DNA of 64,000 nucleotides from Pantoea sp. At-9b (GCF_000175935.2 NC_014838.1:496001-560000), one strand, 5' to 3'; positions 28,925-38,546 are shown, counted from the stretch's first letter. Numbers and translations: made by a program. The notes: generated by a model from the sequence alone, not told the origin.

Positions 28925-29617
28925 ATGTTCTCCTTTTCGCCGTCAATCGATCATTCCGTTAGCGAACTGGCACCGGAATTCAGCGCCCTGAGCATGCTGG
29001 TGCAGGCTGCCCCGTTACAGCAACCCAACACCGGAGCCATGGCCCTGGCGGCCGCCAGTGAGGCGATGCTTAACCATGATTTTCCTTGGGCAGAGGCGCA
29101 TCTGGCACAATGGGCGGAGATGTTCCAACGCTTCGGGGCAAAACCTAAAAGAACCCCATGTTCGGCAGAGGCGCTACGCAAACGCGTGCTGCGTGATGGC
29201 TCATTGCCCGCTATCGATCCGGTTGTCGATCTCTACAACGCGGTCAGCATTCGCTACGCGATCCCGGTTGGCGGTGAAAACGTTGCTGCGTATGTAGGAC
29301 ACCCCCAGCTAACGCGTGCCCTGGGCAGCGAGCACTTCGACACATACAAAGACGGCATACTCAGCCATGAGTCGCCAGAAGTGGGTGAAGTCATATGGCG
29401 CGATGCAGAAGGCGTCACCTGCCGACGCTGGAACTGGCGCCAGGGTGTGCGTACCCGTTTGAGTGTGGAACAACAGCAAATGTGGTTTATTCTGGAGCGC
29501 TTACCGGCCATGCCAGCCGAAGCGTTGCAGCAGGCGGGTGATATGCTGGAGCACGGCATCCGACAAATGATGCCTGGGGCAAATGTGCAACGAACATGGC
29601 TCGGTGCCACCGCATAA
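28925..29617 (+). CDS. B3/B4 tRNA-editing-like domain protein
   Basis: A 230-residue stand-alone homologue of the B3/B4 domain of phenylalanyl-tRNA synthetase beta chain, with VVDLYNAVSIRYAIPVGGEN and LTRALGSEHFD as recognisable blocks. In the synthetase this domain contacts misacylated tRNA; free versions are suspected of tRNA or amino-acid editing, but no function is proven. It is co-transcribed with the GNAT gene 18 nt downstream and diverges from the XRE-cupin regulator, a recurring XRE-B3/4-GNAT arrangement. Confidence 0.8.
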   Translation: MFSFSPSIDHSVSELAPEFSALSMLVQAAPLQQPNTGAMALAAASEAMLNHDFPWAEAHLAQWAEMFQRFGAKPKRTPCSAEALRKRVLRDGSLPAIDPVVDLYNAVSIRYAIPVGGENVAAYVGHPQLTRALGSEHFDTYKDGILSHESPEVGEVIWRDAEGVTCRRWNWRQGVRTRLSVEQQQMWFILERLPAMPAEALQQAGDMLEHGIRQMMPGANVQRTWLGATA

Positions 29618-29635
29618 ACTTATCAAGGACGCTGT

Positions 29636-30097
29636 ATGGATATCCGCTTGCTGGTGCAACAACCCAACCTTATCACGCCATTAGTGCAGCTGTTATTTCG
29701 TGAATGGTCGGCATATCCCAACTGGCAAGACCCCGCTCAGATTGCGTCACGTCTGCTGGCGCGAAACCAGCCGGCGGTCAACACCCTGACGCTGGTCGCC
29801 ACCGCTGATGAGGGTGCGTTGATGGGGTCAGCCAGCCTGATCCACTATGAGTTAACGGATGTTCCTGAACGGGAGTTCTGGCTGGGCGAGGTGATCACCG
29901 CAACCGAACATCGCGGCAAAGGCGTCGGTAGCGCCCTGATCACCCGCATGATCGCGGAAGCCCGTGCGCGGGCTATCGCCGCGCTGTGGTTATATACCCC
30001 GGACCAACAGGCGCTTTACCGACGTTTTGGCTGGCAGGACGTGGAGCAGCGCGAGGTGGATGGCGACCGGGTTTCAGTGATGATGCTCCGGCTGTAA
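29636..30097 (+). CDS. GNAT N-acetyltransferase
   Basis: A 153-residue acetyl-CoA-dependent acyltransferase. LGEVITATEHRGKGVGSALI is motif A with the R/Q-x-x-G-x-G/A pyrophosphate-binding signature, and ALYRRFGWQDVEQREV is the usual C-terminal motif B. The substrate is unknown. AAGGA lies 6 nt before the ATG. Its last 24 bases overlap the 3' end of the convergent Nudix gene. Confidence 0.88.
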   Translation: MDIRLLVQQPNLITPLVQLLFREWSAYPNWQDPAQIASRLLARNQPAVNTLTLVATADEGALMGSASLIHYELTDVPEREFWLGEVITATEHRGKGVGSALITRMIAEARARAIAALWLYTPDQQALYRRFGWQDVEQREVDGDRVSVMMLRL

Positions 30098-30493
30098 CGC
30101 CGCCAGACCATCGCGCTCAATCAAGGTGCGCAGAGGGGCAAACAGCGGTGCCGGTAACGCATCCGGGGCAAACCACTGCCAACCTTCGCATTTCTCAGGT
30201 TCGAGACATTGCGGCTCCCCCTGCGCACTGTGCGCCACCATAAACAGCGTGATGTAGTGCTTCTGTACGTCCGGGAACACATCGCTGACAAAAGCGCCGT
30301 TTTGCAGCGCTGCCAACTGTAAACCGGTTTCTTCCTCTGTCTCCCGCCGCGCGCACGCCTCTGGCGTTTCACCAAACTCCAGGTGACCGCCAGGTGCCGC
30401 CCAGTCGCCCGCGCCATGACTACCTTTGCGCCGCCCCAGCAATAATTTGCCGTGACGGAAAATCAGCACACCGACACCAATTTTAGGGGACAT
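30074..30493 (-). CDS. Nudix hydrolase
   Basis: A 139-residue protein with a complete Nudix box, GxxExGExxxxAxxREExEExG, seen as GGHLEFGETPEACARRETEEETG at about residues 36-58 (split here across the loop and helix). It belongs to the MutT-like group that removes damaged nucleotides or other nucleoside diphosphate-X compounds. The exact substrate is unknown. It overlaps the convergent GNAT gene by 24 bp. Confidence 0.9.
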   Translation of the reverse strand: MSPKIGVGVLIFRHGKLLLGRRKGSHGAGDWAAPGGHLEFGETPEACARRETEEETGLQLAALQNGAFVSDVFPDVQKHYITLFMVAHSAQGEPQCLEPEKCEGWQWFAPDALPAPLFAPLRTLIERDGLAALQPEHHH

Positions 30494-30526
30494 ACAGGTT
30501 ACCTTTATGTTTACGCTCGCCGCGGG

Positions 30527-31033
30527 TTATGCAACCCCGATCGGCTGATATCCCTGCCACTCCGGCAGAAACGGTTTGCCATGTTCATCCGGGGTCAGAT
30601 GCACATACAGGTTACCGATCTTGTCCAGCAACAGGCAATCATCCACATCTTTCAGATTGTCCTTGTGCTGGTGATCCGCTCCCTTCAGCAACTGCTTCAG
30701 TCCTTTTGCTTTAGCCTGTGCGACGTCCTGAGCCACAAACAAATCAAAGGCATGCAGCTCCGCCAGCGTTGAAGGATGGTAAGCACCGGCATTCACAAAA
30801 AACAGGCGCTCGCTACCGCTGGCCGGTTCGGGCAACAATGATACGCGATAGCCATCTGCCCAGACGATACGTGCATAGCCATCAACATGAATTTTGTCCG
30901 CATCGCCAAACCAGGCTTCGCGCAGCGCTGGCCAGGCATCCTCCGGCTGTTCAGCCGCCACAAACTGAATATCATGAACTTCAATATTCGATTTTCCGGC
31001 GTTGCCACCGACATAAAACATAAACAGGTTCAT
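30527..31033 (-). CDS. DUF1543 protein
   Basis: A 168-residue soluble protein of the DUF1543 family. The typical opening MNLFMFYVGGNAGKSNIEVHD is present, and two similar halves (residues about 1-75 and 80-168) suggest an internal repeat. No catalytic motif is recognised and the role is unknown. It lies 33 bp upstream of the Nudix gene in the same direction, so the two may be co-transcribed. Confidence 0.75.
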   Translation of the reverse strand: MNLFMFYVGGNAGKSNIEVHDIQFVAAEQPEDAWPALREAWFGDADKIHVDGYARIVWADGYRVSLLPEPASGSERLFFVNAGAYHPSTLAELHAFDLFVAQDVAQAKAKGLKQLLKGADHQHKDNLKDVDDCLLLDKIGNLYVHLTPDEHGKPFLPEWQGYQPIGVA

Positions 31034-31107
31034 GCAGTCATTTCCTTGTGTTGTATGTGGAGTGGCATGCGTTATAAATCATGATATACAACGATACAAC
31101 TGTTTCG

Positions 31108-32262
31108 TCAGGTCACCAACCCGGGACGCAGACGCACGGCCATCCCCATCAGCAGCACAATCCCGACACTCATCATTGCCCAGGCGCTGTCAAAGGAGGC
31201 GGCATGATCGCGTACCATCCCGGCGATCAACGGCATCAAGGCAGCCAGCAGATAACCTCCGCCCTGCACCAACGACAACAATCTACCGGCCTGTTCCGCC
31301 GTTTGTGCATGGTCGAGGGTGACAATCAGCGATAACGGAAACAGCGCGCCGATACCCAATCCCAGCAACAACGTGGGCAGCCAGGCCTGCGTGCCGCCCA
31401 GCACCATCAGGCTGATTAAACCGCCGAGGATCAGCAACAGCACCGCCAGTAAAGGACGGCGACGATCGGGAAAACGATGGATCAACGCCGAAAGCACAAA
31501 CCCGGCCACCACCTCCGTGAGCGTCAATGCGCCGAGCAAATAGCCGCTTTGCTGTGCACTCCAGCCATGTTGTTGATAAAACGGCGGCAACCACGCCAGC
31601 ACCAGGGTATAAGCCCCGGTGCCAATGCCGAAGAAGATCAGCAACAGCCAGGTGCGCAGCGGAGGGATCCCCGGCACGCGTTGCGGTGGCGCCACTGGTG
31701 CGGTAGTACGTAACATCTGACGCCACAGCAATAAAGCCAATAACGCAGGCAGTACCGGTAATACCAGCGTCAATGCTAATCCCCCACCAGCGGCCAGCGG
31801 TGCGGCACTGGCCGCCGCCAACGCCGCACCGGCCATAATCCCGGTGGTAAACAGCGCCATCAGCGTACCGGCATGTGCCGTAAAGCGCCGTTTGATCAAC
31901 GCAGGCATCAGCGCCTGAATCAATCCGATGCCAACCCCGGCCAGTAACGCGCTGGCGATGAGCATCAGCGCCTGCTGGCTAACGCCGCGTGCCAGGCAAG
32001 CCAGTACCAGCAGGATTAAGCCACTGGCAATGCCTCTGATCTCACCCAGCGACCGCAGCAACAATGGACCCGCCAGCGCGGCCAGACCCATCATGATCAC
32101 CGGTAAGGTGGTGAGCAGACTGATTTGGGTCGCACTCAGGTGGCTATCCTGTTGTAGCCGGGTGAACAGCGGACCGATTGCGGCCATTACCGGTCTGAGA
32201 TTGAGGCCGACCATAAAAACCATGAAGGTAAACAAGCCGATTGCAGGTAAGGTACGTTTCAC
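31108..32262 (-). CDS. CynX/NimT-type MFS transporter
   Basis: A 384-residue, 12-helix MFS protein with the CynX-family opening FMVFMVGLNLRPVMAAIGPL. The family covers cyanate and nitroimidazole-type exporters or importers. The GTG start with GGAG 7 nt upstream is preferred; a longer frame would begin inside the 28-bp palindrome at 32279. It diverges from a MarR-family regulator gene, so it is probably a substrate-inducible efflux pump. Confidence 0.87.
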   Translation of the reverse strand: MKRTLPAIGLFTFMVFMVGLNLRPVMAAIGPLFTRLQQDSHLSATQISLLTTLPVIMMGLAALAGPLLLRSLGEIRGIASGLILLVLACLARGVSQQALMLIASALLAGVGIGLIQALMPALIKRRFTAHAGTLMALFTTGIMAGAALAAASAAPLAAGGGLALTLVLPVLPALLALLLWRQMLRTTAPVAPPQRVPGIPPLRTWLLLIFFGIGTGAYTLVLAWLPPFYQQHGWSAQQSGYLLGALTLTEVVAGFVLSALIHRFPDRRRPLLAVLLLILGGLISLMVLGGTQAWLPTLLLGLGIGALFPLSLIVTLDHAQTAEQAGRLLSLVQGGGYLLAALMPLIAGMVRDHAASFDSAWAMMSVGIVLLMGMAVRLRPGLVT

Positions 32263-32278
32263 ATTGCTTCTCCGTTGC

Positions 32279-32306
32279 TGATTTATCTTAACGTTAAGAT
32301 AAATCA
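32279..32306. promoter_or_regulatory. 28-bp perfect palindrome, MarR-type operator
   Basis: The left half TGATTTATCTTAAC is exactly complemented by GTTAAGATAAATCA with no spacer. It lies in the middle of the divergent MFS/MarR intergenic region, about 17 bp upstream of the MFS start and 61 bp upstream of the MarR start, as expected for a dimeric winged-helix repressor acting on both. Confidence 0.8.
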
Positions 32307-32367
32307 CGAGGGCGGACTAGCCCGACCGCACAAAGCAACACAGTAACCACAACAAGCGAGGGGAAAA

Positions 32368-32862
32368 GTGGCGGACCACGTTGATTTCGTGACACAACAA
32401 TGGGCCAGCGCCATGCCGGAGCTGGATGCATCCTCAATGGCCGTGTTTGGCCGGATGCTGCGCATTATGAAACATCTGGCGAAAACGCGAGGCGAGGCGC
32501 TGGCTCCGTTTGGTTTTCACGAGGGGGAATTTGATGTGCTGGCGACGCTACGCCGCGCGGGTAGTCCCTTCTGCTTATCACCAACCCAGCTGTATAAATC
32601 GCTGCTGGTCACTTCGGGCGCGATGACCCATCGGCTGAATCGGTTGGAACAGGTCGGGCTGATTACCCGCGTGGCCGATCCCGCGGACAAACGCAGCATG
32701 CTGGTGACCTTAACCGCTGCCGGACAGGAGAAAATTGAGCAGGCCTTGCAGGTACATACCCAAACGCAAAATACCTTACTGGCGGCACTGCAACCCGCAC
32801 AACAGCAGCAGTTGTCGGCGCTGCTCAGCCAATTGCTCAGCCGTTGCGAGCAGGAAACGTAA
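32368..32862 (+). CDS. MarR-family transcriptional regulator
   Basis: A 164-residue winged-helix protein. The core LSPTQLYKSLLVTSGAMTHRLNRLEQVGLI is the helix-turn-helix, followed by the wing VADPADKRSMLVTLTAAGQE with the conserved DxRS-type turn. The start is GTG preceded by GAGGGG. It is divergent from a CynX-like transporter and almost certainly binds the perfect palindrome between them; ligand-induced release would raise transporter expression. Confidence 0.92.
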   Translation: MADHVDFVTQQWASAMPELDASSMAVFGRMLRIMKHLAKTRGEALAPFGFHEGEFDVLATLRRAGSPFCLSPTQLYKSLLVTSGAMTHRLNRLEQVGLITRVADPADKRSMLVTLTAAGQEKIEQALQVHTQTQNTLLAALQPAQQQQLSALLSQLLSRCEQET

Positions 32863-32942
32863 AGCCATGTGTCAAAATATGAATTAATTCACAGTTTTTT
32901 CCGCTATCTTATTTGTCCGGCTGACTTTTTTACGGAATGGAT

Positions 32943-33482
32943 ATGCAGAATAAATTCGCCCCTTCGCAGGTTTTTCTTCACTGGCTGACATTTTTGCTGG
33001 TGGTCACCGCGTATTGCACCATGGAATTTCGCGGCCTGGCGACGCGCGGTTCCTGGCAGGGGTTTGCCATGATTATTGGCCATTTCAGTGCGGGCAGTTG
33101 CGTGCTGGTATTGATGTTGTCCCGCGTGTTGTTGCGTTTTCGTCATCGCAGCCCGGCCATCGTCCCTAAACCACCCCACTGGCAAACCGGGCTGGCGCAT
33201 TTGATGCATCTGGCGCTGTATCTGTTTTTTATCGTGCTGCCGATTCTTGGCATTTTGTCGCGCTTCTATCTTGGCCGCACCTGGTGGCTGTTTGGCATCC
33301 CGATGCCGGTCAGCAGCGATCCCGATCCTGATTTTTCGGATACCCTCAGCGGCTGGCACGAAACCCTCGCCCCTTACGGCTACTGGCTGGTGGGCTTACA
33401 CGCGGTTGCCGCGCTGGTTCATCATTACCTGATCAAAGACAACACCCTGCTGCGCATGATGCCCGCACGTCGTTCACGTTGA
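32943..33482 (+). CDS. cytochrome b561 family protein
   Basis: A 179-residue, four-helix inner-membrane di-heme cytochrome. Histidines in FLHWLTF, IIGHFSAG and GLHAVAALVHHYLI are placed as heme ligands in the prokaryotic b561 (CybB) family, which moves electrons between quinone and periplasmic partners and has been linked to superoxide:quinone oxidoreduction. An ATG 6 bp earlier exists, but the ribosome site GGA fits the second ATG better. Its 3' end overlaps the convergent AraC gene by 9 bp. Confidence 0.88.
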   Translation: MQNKFAPSQVFLHWLTFLLVVTAYCTMEFRGLATRGSWQGFAMIIGHFSAGSCVLVLMLSRVLLRFRHRSPAIVPKPPHWQTGLAHLMHLALYLFFIVLPILGILSRFYLGRTWWLFGIPMPVSSDPDPDFSDTLSGWHETLAPYGYWLVGLHAVAALVHHYLIKDNTLLRMMPARRSR

Positions 33483-34367
33483 TTTGCCACGCCCGGCAAC
33501 CTGACTGGCCGGGCGTCCAAAGTAGCGTTGAAACGCCACGCTGAAATTGCGTGGATGCTGATAGCCCACCTGCCATGCCGCCTGAGCGACCTGATACCCT
33601 TCCTCCAGCAACTGATGCGCTTTTTGCATACGCAGCGCCAGTAACTTATCACCCGGCGTGCAGCCAAAATGTTGCTGAAAACCTTTTTTTAACTGGTAAT
33701 CACTGAGTCCAACGGCCAGCGCCACCGTCGCCAAGGTAAAGGGTTCGGCCAGATGCGCCAGCATCCAGTTATGCGCCTGTTCAAGCCGCTCAAGATCCCG
33801 CGGATGGACTTTCTTCGGCGCAGACGTCTGCGGTTGCAGTTGATGACGATGAAGCGCCAGCAGGTTTAACGCCTGAATCTCGCGCAGCAGCGGATCGGCC
33901 TGCACCTCGTTAAGTTGGGCGGCGGTGGCCCCACCAAAAGGGCTGAACAGATGACGCTTCAGTTGCGGCTGTCGCAGCAACCTGTCGGCGGTCTCTGCGC
34001 CCAGATAATGCAGTGCGCTGTCGGCGTTGAGAACCAGACGTAACTGCTGCACCCGTTCTCCGGCGCGATAGAGACGTTCGCCACTGCTGTGCTGAAAGCT
34101 GGTGACGGTGAGATGACCGGCATGAAACAACACCTCACAACCACTGTCAGCGCGAAAACGCGAACTGCCACGTAAGCCAAAGGTCAGCACCAGCTGCGGC
34201 GAGCTACCGCCAGGACGCGAGCTTTCTGCCAGCGCGTTCAGGGGTTGATAGTCAGACTGCACCAGGCGCATCCCGCCGGACAGCGTGAACTGGCGCGAAC
34301 GAAAAACACCCATACCCGGTTGATGTTCAACCCAGGGCGTGTCATCGCCGTTTGGCTTGTCTTGCAT
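33474..34367 (-). CDS. AraC-family regulator
   Basis: A 297-residue protein from the ATG preceded by GAGGGCGAAAGC; an alternative ATG 51 bp upstream adds 17 residues. Two helix-turn-helix motifs occupy about the last 100 residues (EPFTLATVALAVGLSDYQLKKGFQQHFG and a second one in QAAWQVGYQHPRNFSVAFQRYFG). The N-terminal domain resembles PchR-like siderophore-responsive regulators only loosely. It diverges from the methyltransferase gene with 109 bp between, so that gene is the probable target. Confidence 0.88.
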   Translation of the reverse strand: MQDKPNGDDTPWVEHQPGMGVFRSRQFTLSGGMRLVQSDYQPLNALAESSRPGGSSPQLVLTFGLRGSSRFRADSGCEVLFHAGHLTVTSFQHSSGERLYRAGERVQQLRLVLNADSALHYLGAETADRLLRQPQLKRHLFSPFGGATAAQLNEVQADPLLREIQALNLLALHRHQLQPQTSAPKKVHPRDLERLEQAHNWMLAHLAEPFTLATVALAVGLSDYQLKKGFQQHFGCTPGDKLLALRMQKAHQLLEEGYQVAQAAWQVGYQHPRNFSVAFQRYFGRPASQVAGRGKST

Positions 34368-34476
34368 GCTTTCGCCCTCGCGCAGAGTCAAATCGCTGTT
34401 TCGCAGAGCAACGAGCATAAATGGCCGCTGCCTGAAACGCTAGTCTGTTGCCATCACCTTTGCTGCGGAGACAACC

Positions 34477-35469
34477 ATGACTTCCCCGTTACCTTTTCTC
34501 GATAACCTGCTGGCGCAACATGCCCTGAGTGGCGCGGTGGCGCTGGCTTTTGAGCAACAGCTGTTCGATTTTCTGACTCATCCGGCGGATGCCTCACAAG
34601 TGGCAAACCATTTTGGCTGGCAGCCTGAACCGGTGGAGCACTGGCTGCGCCTGCTGTGGAGCGGTGAATTGTTGCAACGCCATCAGGCGGAATACCAGAC
34701 CATGCCAACGGCGCAACCGTATCTGTGCCACAGCGGAGCACGGTATATCGGTGATGCCTGGCATTATCGTCAGCAACTGTTGCAGCAATTCGCCCGCAAA
34801 CTGCCTGAGCTGCTGAAACGCAATACGCCCGGCTGGCAGGACCCGTTGGAGATTGAAACCGCCTGGGCGGATGCGGCGATGAGCCAGATTGCCCAGGAAC
34901 AACGGGCGCTGAGTGGCGACACCGCCTGTGCCATCGCCAGTGAGCTGGCCGATTTTCAACGTCCGGCGCGCTTGCTGGATATGGGCGGCGGACCTGGCCT
35001 GATTACCGTCGCTTTAGCGGAGCGTTTCCCGCAACTGTCCGGCGTGGTGCTCGATCTGCCGAAAACCGCCAGCGTGGCACAGCAGAATATCGAACGTGCA
35101 GGACTACGTGGACGCTTCTGCGCCCGCTCACAACTGCCGGAGAACGAACAGGTCGACATCATCTGGTGCTCATCCTTGTTGTATTTTGTTGAGGACCGTC
35201 AGGCGATGTTGCAGCAGTTGTACCGCCGTCTGAAACCGGGCGGATTGTTAATCAGTGCGCATGCTGAAGTGCCCGCCGACCCGGCGGAAGCGCGTCGGGT
35301 GCTACCGTTCTTCACGCCATTGATGATGCGCGGTTACACTGTCACGCAACAAGGCGAGTTGGGCGCAGAATTGCAGCAAGCAGGCTTCACCCTCGAAGCC
35401 ATCCAGCGTATGCAGCCTTTCCCCATGTCACCGCTGGATGTGCAGCTGGCACGTAAAGCTAGAACGTGA
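34477..35469 (+). CDS. SAM-dependent methyltransferase (O-methyltransferase type)
   Basis: A 330-residue protein with an N-terminal winged-helix dimerisation part (about residues 1-90, QLFDFLTHPADASQVANHFG) and a Rossmann SAM domain; motif I is LLDMGGGPGLITVALAERFP at about residues 165-184 and the post-motif IWCSSLLYFVEDR follows. This is the plan of the caffeate/hydroxyindole O-methyltransferase family, which acts on small phenolic or other hydroxylated metabolites. The divergent AraC regulator suggests specific induction. The substrate is unknown. Confidence 0.85.
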   Translation: MTSPLPFLDNLLAQHALSGAVALAFEQQLFDFLTHPADASQVANHFGWQPEPVEHWLRLLWSGELLQRHQAEYQTMPTAQPYLCHSGARYIGDAWHYRQQLLQQFARKLPELLKRNTPGWQDPLEIETAWADAAMSQIAQEQRALSGDTACAIASELADFQRPARLLDMGGGPGLITVALAERFPQLSGVVLDLPKTASVAQQNIERAGLRGRFCARSQLPENEQVDIIWCSSLLYFVEDRQAMLQQLYRRLKPGGLLISAHAEVPADPAEARRVLPFFTPLMMRGYTVTQQGELGAELQQAGFTLEAIQRMQPFPMSPLDVQLARKART

Positions 35470-35812
35470 GGCTGAAGCTGTCATCCAGTAGTGCGAAAAT
35501 CTCGTCATCCGGCAGGCCATCGGCGAGCGTCAGGCTAAGCCAGTGCTCTTTATTCATATGATATGCCGGATAAATGCCTGCCTGCTGCCGTAACGACCCG
35601 CTCAGTTCCGGGCGGGTTTTGATGTTCATCACCTCAACTCTGGCCCCGTCCGGCAAGCCCAGTTTGTGGCTTTCCAGCGGAAACACCACCGCGAACCATT
35701 TACGGTGGCGTGGATGACGCAGCACCGCGTATTCCGGGTTGGTTTTCCATGGATAATCCGGCTCTACCTGATACTGCTGATTAACCCAGGCAAACAGTTG
35801 CTGGCGATTCAT
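35459..35812 (-). CDS. MmcQ/YjbR family protein
   Basis: A 117-residue protein of the YjbR/CyaY-like fold family. Typical blocks are the opening MNRQQLFAWVNQQYQVEPDYPWK, YAVLRHPRHRKWFAVV and the ending HWLSLTLADGLPDDEIFALLDDSFSL. Members are DNA-binding-like or scaffold proteins of uncertain function. AAGGA lies before the ATG. The 3' end overlaps that of the convergent methyltransferase by 11 bp. Confidence 0.88.
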   Translation of the reverse strand: MNRQQLFAWVNQQYQVEPDYPWKTNPEYAVLRHPRHRKWFAVVFPLESHKLGLPDGARVEVMNIKTRPELSGSLRQQAGIYPAYHMNKEHWLSLTLADGLPDDEIFALLDDSFSLTF

Positions 35813-35878
35813 GCTTTCATTCCTTCGGGCAAAAAAAATCGTGGCGCGATGGCCACGACTTTACCCACTTCACCCGCA

Positions 35879-37819
35879 TCAGGCCAGATGAAAACGTCCA
35901 ACGGTCTGCGCCAGTTGCGCAGCCTGATCCTCCAGTGAACTGGCGGCAGCCGACATCTGCTGCACCAGCGCTGCGTTCTGTTGCGTGGTGCCATCCATCT
36001 CATTGACCGCGATTGTCACCTGGCTGATGCCCCGCGCTTGTTCATCCGACGCAGTGACAATTTCACCAATAATAGTACGTACTGAATGCACGGCCTGCGT
36101 CATTTCTTGCATGGTTTTCCCGGCATCACGCACCAGTTGCACACCGCTGTCGACCCGCTGGCTGGACTCTTCAATCAACGCAGCGATCTCTTTAACCGCG
36201 TTGGCGCTGCGTTGTGCCAGGTTACGCACCTCGGAGGCCACCACCGCAAATCCACGCCCTTGCTCACCGGCACGCGCCGCTTCTACCGCTGCGTTTAGCG
36301 CCAGAATATTGGTCTGGAAGGCAATGCTGTTGATGATGGCGGTGATGTCGCCAATCTTTTTCGCGCTGTCATCAATTTGCGCCATAGTCTGCACCACTTC
36401 ACCGACCAGCGCCTCGCCACGGCTGGCAATATGCGTCGCATTGTCGGTCAACGTGGTAGCCTGATGCGCATTGGCGGCGTTATGTTTCACCGTGGCAGTG
36501 ATCTGCTCCATGCTCGCAGCCGTCTGTTCCAGCGCCGCAGCTTGCTGTTCCGTGCGTGACGCCAGATTCAGGTTACCGCTGGCGATTTCACCCGCGCCCT
36601 GGCGTACCGAGGCGCTGGCATCCTGAATCTGACCGACGATCTCGCGTAGCTGGCCCTGCATGGTATTCAGGGCATAGAACAAGCTGCTGGTATCGCGATT
36701 TTTCACCGCGATGGTGTTATCCAGCTTCCCGTCAGCCACCGCCAGCGCGATAGTCGCAGCTTCCAGGGGTTCACCGCCGATCGGTTTCAACACTTTGCGG
36801 CTGAACAGGATGCCCAGCAAGGCACTGACCAGCAGAATGCTGAGCACCATCAGCACGATGGCATTGATTAACTGGCGATTGGCAGCGGCCATCACTTCAC
36901 TGACCGGTGCCACGACGCCGAGGAACCATTTCTGATCGCTGTTGCCAATCACGATCGGTTGCCAGGTCACAAGGGCATTTTCCCCCAGAATGTCGTCATG
37001 ACGCTCGTTGACGGCGCTGCTGAAGTTATTGGTATTGCCTTTCCACGCTTTGCTGGTCTGGCTTTTATCCGGGTAGGACACCACATTTCCGGCGCTGGAG
37101 AGCAGCATGGCATAACCGGTGCCCGCCCAGGGTTTGATTTTATTGACCCGATCCTGCAAAGAGGCCAGGGAAATATCAGACGTCACGACGCCCCACAGTT
37201 TGCCCTGGCTGACGATCGGTGCCGCAACCGAGGTAAGCAGCGTAGGTACACCGTTGTAAGCGTAGCTATAGGGTTCAATCAACGTATCTTTCTGGCTTTT
37301 CTGCGGCAGCAGATAGTAATCCCCCTGACCCGGCGTAAAGATTGAGGCCAGCGGATGCATATTGAACTTACCGGCCTGGTCGCGATCGACAAACCAGGCA
37401 TAGCGGCCTTTCGGTGCCTGTCCCGGTTGCGTGGCGAATTCGGCATCACGACCATCAAAAGCGTTCTCTTCCATAATCACTGAGACGGAGAGGTAGCTGG
37501 GATTGTCGCGTAGCGTGGATTCCATCATCTTGTCGATGACTTTACGGTCCTGCACCCCTGCCCCTGGCAGCGCGATAATGCTGTGACCGAGGTTATGCGC
37601 CACATCGCGCGCATAGCTGAGGTCCTGCTGGATTTGTAGCGCCTGGCTCTGCGCAATTTGTTGCAGATAATTTTCGGCCAGCGTTTTTTGTTCGTGGCTG
37701 GATTGCCAGTTAAGCACCCCAATGGTAACGGTAAAGCCGAGGGTAATGGTTAAGGCACCCGTCAGCAGCATTTGTGTGCGGGTGCTCATTTTTTTCTTAT
37801 CAGACAGTCGTTTGGCCAT
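35879..37819 (-). CDS. methyl-accepting chemotaxis protein
   Basis: A 646-residue transmembrane chemoreceptor: TM1 at about residues 12-34, a large periplasmic double-Cache ligand domain (about 40-310), TM2 at about 315-340, HAMP, and a long cytoplasmic helix with the conserved hairpin tip [20 protein letters not shown]. The tip identifies it as a kinase-control receptor of the Tsr class, coupled to CheA/CheW. The C-terminus (VGRFHLA) lacks a NWETF-type CheR/CheB tether, so adaptation would depend on other receptors. dCache domains commonly bind amino acids or organic acids. CAGGAG precedes the ATG. Confidence 0.93.
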   Translation of the reverse strand: MAKRLSDKKKMSTRTQMLLTGALTITLGFTVTIGVLNWQSSHEQKTLAENYLQQIAQSQALQIQQDLSYARDVAHNLGHSIIALPGAGVQDRKVIDKMMESTLRDNPSYLSVSVIMEENAFDGRDAEFATQPGQAPKGRYAWFVDRDQAGKFNMHPLASIFTPGQGDYYLLPQKSQKDTLIEPYSYAYNGVPTLLTSVAAPIVSQGKLWGVVTSDISLASLQDRVNKIKPWAGTGYAMLLSSAGNVVSYPDKSQTSKAWKGNTNNFSSAVNERHDDILGENALVTWQPIVIGNSDQKWFLGVVAPVSEVMAAANRQLINAIVLMVLSILLVSALLGILFSRKVLKPIGGEPLEAATIALAVADGKLDNTIAVKNRDTSSLFYALNTMQGQLREIVGQIQDASASVRQGAGEIASGNLNLASRTEQQAAALEQTAASMEQITATVKHNAANAHQATTLTDNATHIASRGEALVGEVVQTMAQIDDSAKKIGDITAIINSIAFQTNILALNAAVEAARAGEQGRGFAVVASEVRNLAQRSANAVKEIAALIEESSQRVDSGVQLVRDAGKTMQEMTQAVHSVRTIIGEIVTASDEQARGISQVTIAVNEMDGTTQQNAALVQQMSAAASSLEDQAAQLAQTVGRFHLA

Positions 37820-38000
37820 GCTGGCGCTCCTGGAGTCGACACTTTTCGGTAAAAAGAACCACTCCCTGTGCTCTTACATTCCTTCAGGTAGTCTATCGGC
37901 GCGTCGCAGGGGAACTTGATGGGCAAGCAGGTCTGATCAGTAAGTGAGCAATGAGGTGATAATTGATGCTAAAACAGTAATGGTTAAATTTGATCCAGCA

Positions 38001-38020
38001 TTGTACAATGACAAGTACAA
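38001..38020 (+). promoter_or_regulatory. YefM-YoeB operator
   Basis: TTGTAC and GTACAA form a perfect inverted repeat with an 8-bp spacer, 16 bp before yefM. It matches the TGTACA-centred palindromes bound by YefM and the YefM-YoeB complex. Confidence 0.8.
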
Positions 38021-38035
38021 AACAGAGGAAAAAAC

Positions 38036-38287
38036 ATGCGCACCATAACTTACAGTGAAGCACGACAGCATCTTTCGGAAACGATGATGAAAACGGTAGA
38101 GGATCGAGCCCCCATTTTGATCACCCGACAGAATGGTGACGACTGTGTATTGATGTCGTTGGAAGAATACAATTCATTGGAAGAGACCGCCTATCTTCTG
38201 CGTTCACCCGCCAATGCCAAACGATTGATGAACTCAATTGAAAGCTTACGTAATGGGAATACCATTGAAAAGGAAATTGATGAGTGA
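38036..38287 (+). CDS. yefM: YefM antitoxin
   Basis: An 83-residue Phd/YefM antitoxin. The N-terminal [20 protein letters not shown] is the dimeric DNA-binding part; the C-terminal segment from about residue 55 is flexible and wraps the toxin. It neutralises YoeB and represses the operon by binding the upstream TTGTAC repeat; Lon degradation under stress frees the toxin. It overlaps yoeB by 4 nt, giving coupled translation. Confidence 0.95.
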   Translation: MRTITYSEARQHLSETMMKTVEDRAPILITRQNGDDCVLMSLEEYNSLEETAYLLRSPANAKRLMNSIESLRNGNTIEKEIDE

Positions 38288-38538
38288 AATTAACATGGTC
38301 GCAGGAAGCGTGGGATGACTATCTCTACTGGCAGGATACAGACAAAAGAATGGTCAAAAAAATCAATGAACTCATCAAAGATGCCAAAAGAACGCCTTTT
38401 GAAGGGAAAGGTAAACCCGAGCCCTTAAAGCATAATCTGGCCGGATTCTGGTCACGAAGAATCACAGAAGAACATCGTTTGGTTTATGCAGTCAGCGATG
38501 GCGCACTGTTAATCGCCGCCTGCCGTTATCACTACTAA
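38284..38538 (+). CDS. yoeB: YoeB toxin, ribosome-dependent mRNA interferase
   Basis: An 84-residue RelE-superfamily endoribonuclease almost identical in pattern to Escherichia coli YoeB. The catalytic residues E46, R65, H83 and the terminal Y84 (CRYHY) are all present, so the toxin looks active. It cleaves mRNA in the ribosomal A site, mostly after the second base of a codon. Translation is coupled to yefM by the 4-nt overlap. Confidence 0.95.
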   Translation: MKLTWSQEAWDDYLYWQDTDKRMVKKINELIKDAKRTPFEGKGKPEPLKHNLAGFWSRRITEEHRLVYAVSDGALLIAACRYHY

Positions 38539-38546
38539 CGTGCAAG

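Noticed and set aside
33474..34367. AraC regulator at 33.5 kb as part of the siderophore island
   Set aside because: It is about 17 kb away, divergent from a methyltransferase and without a nearby Fur-like site.
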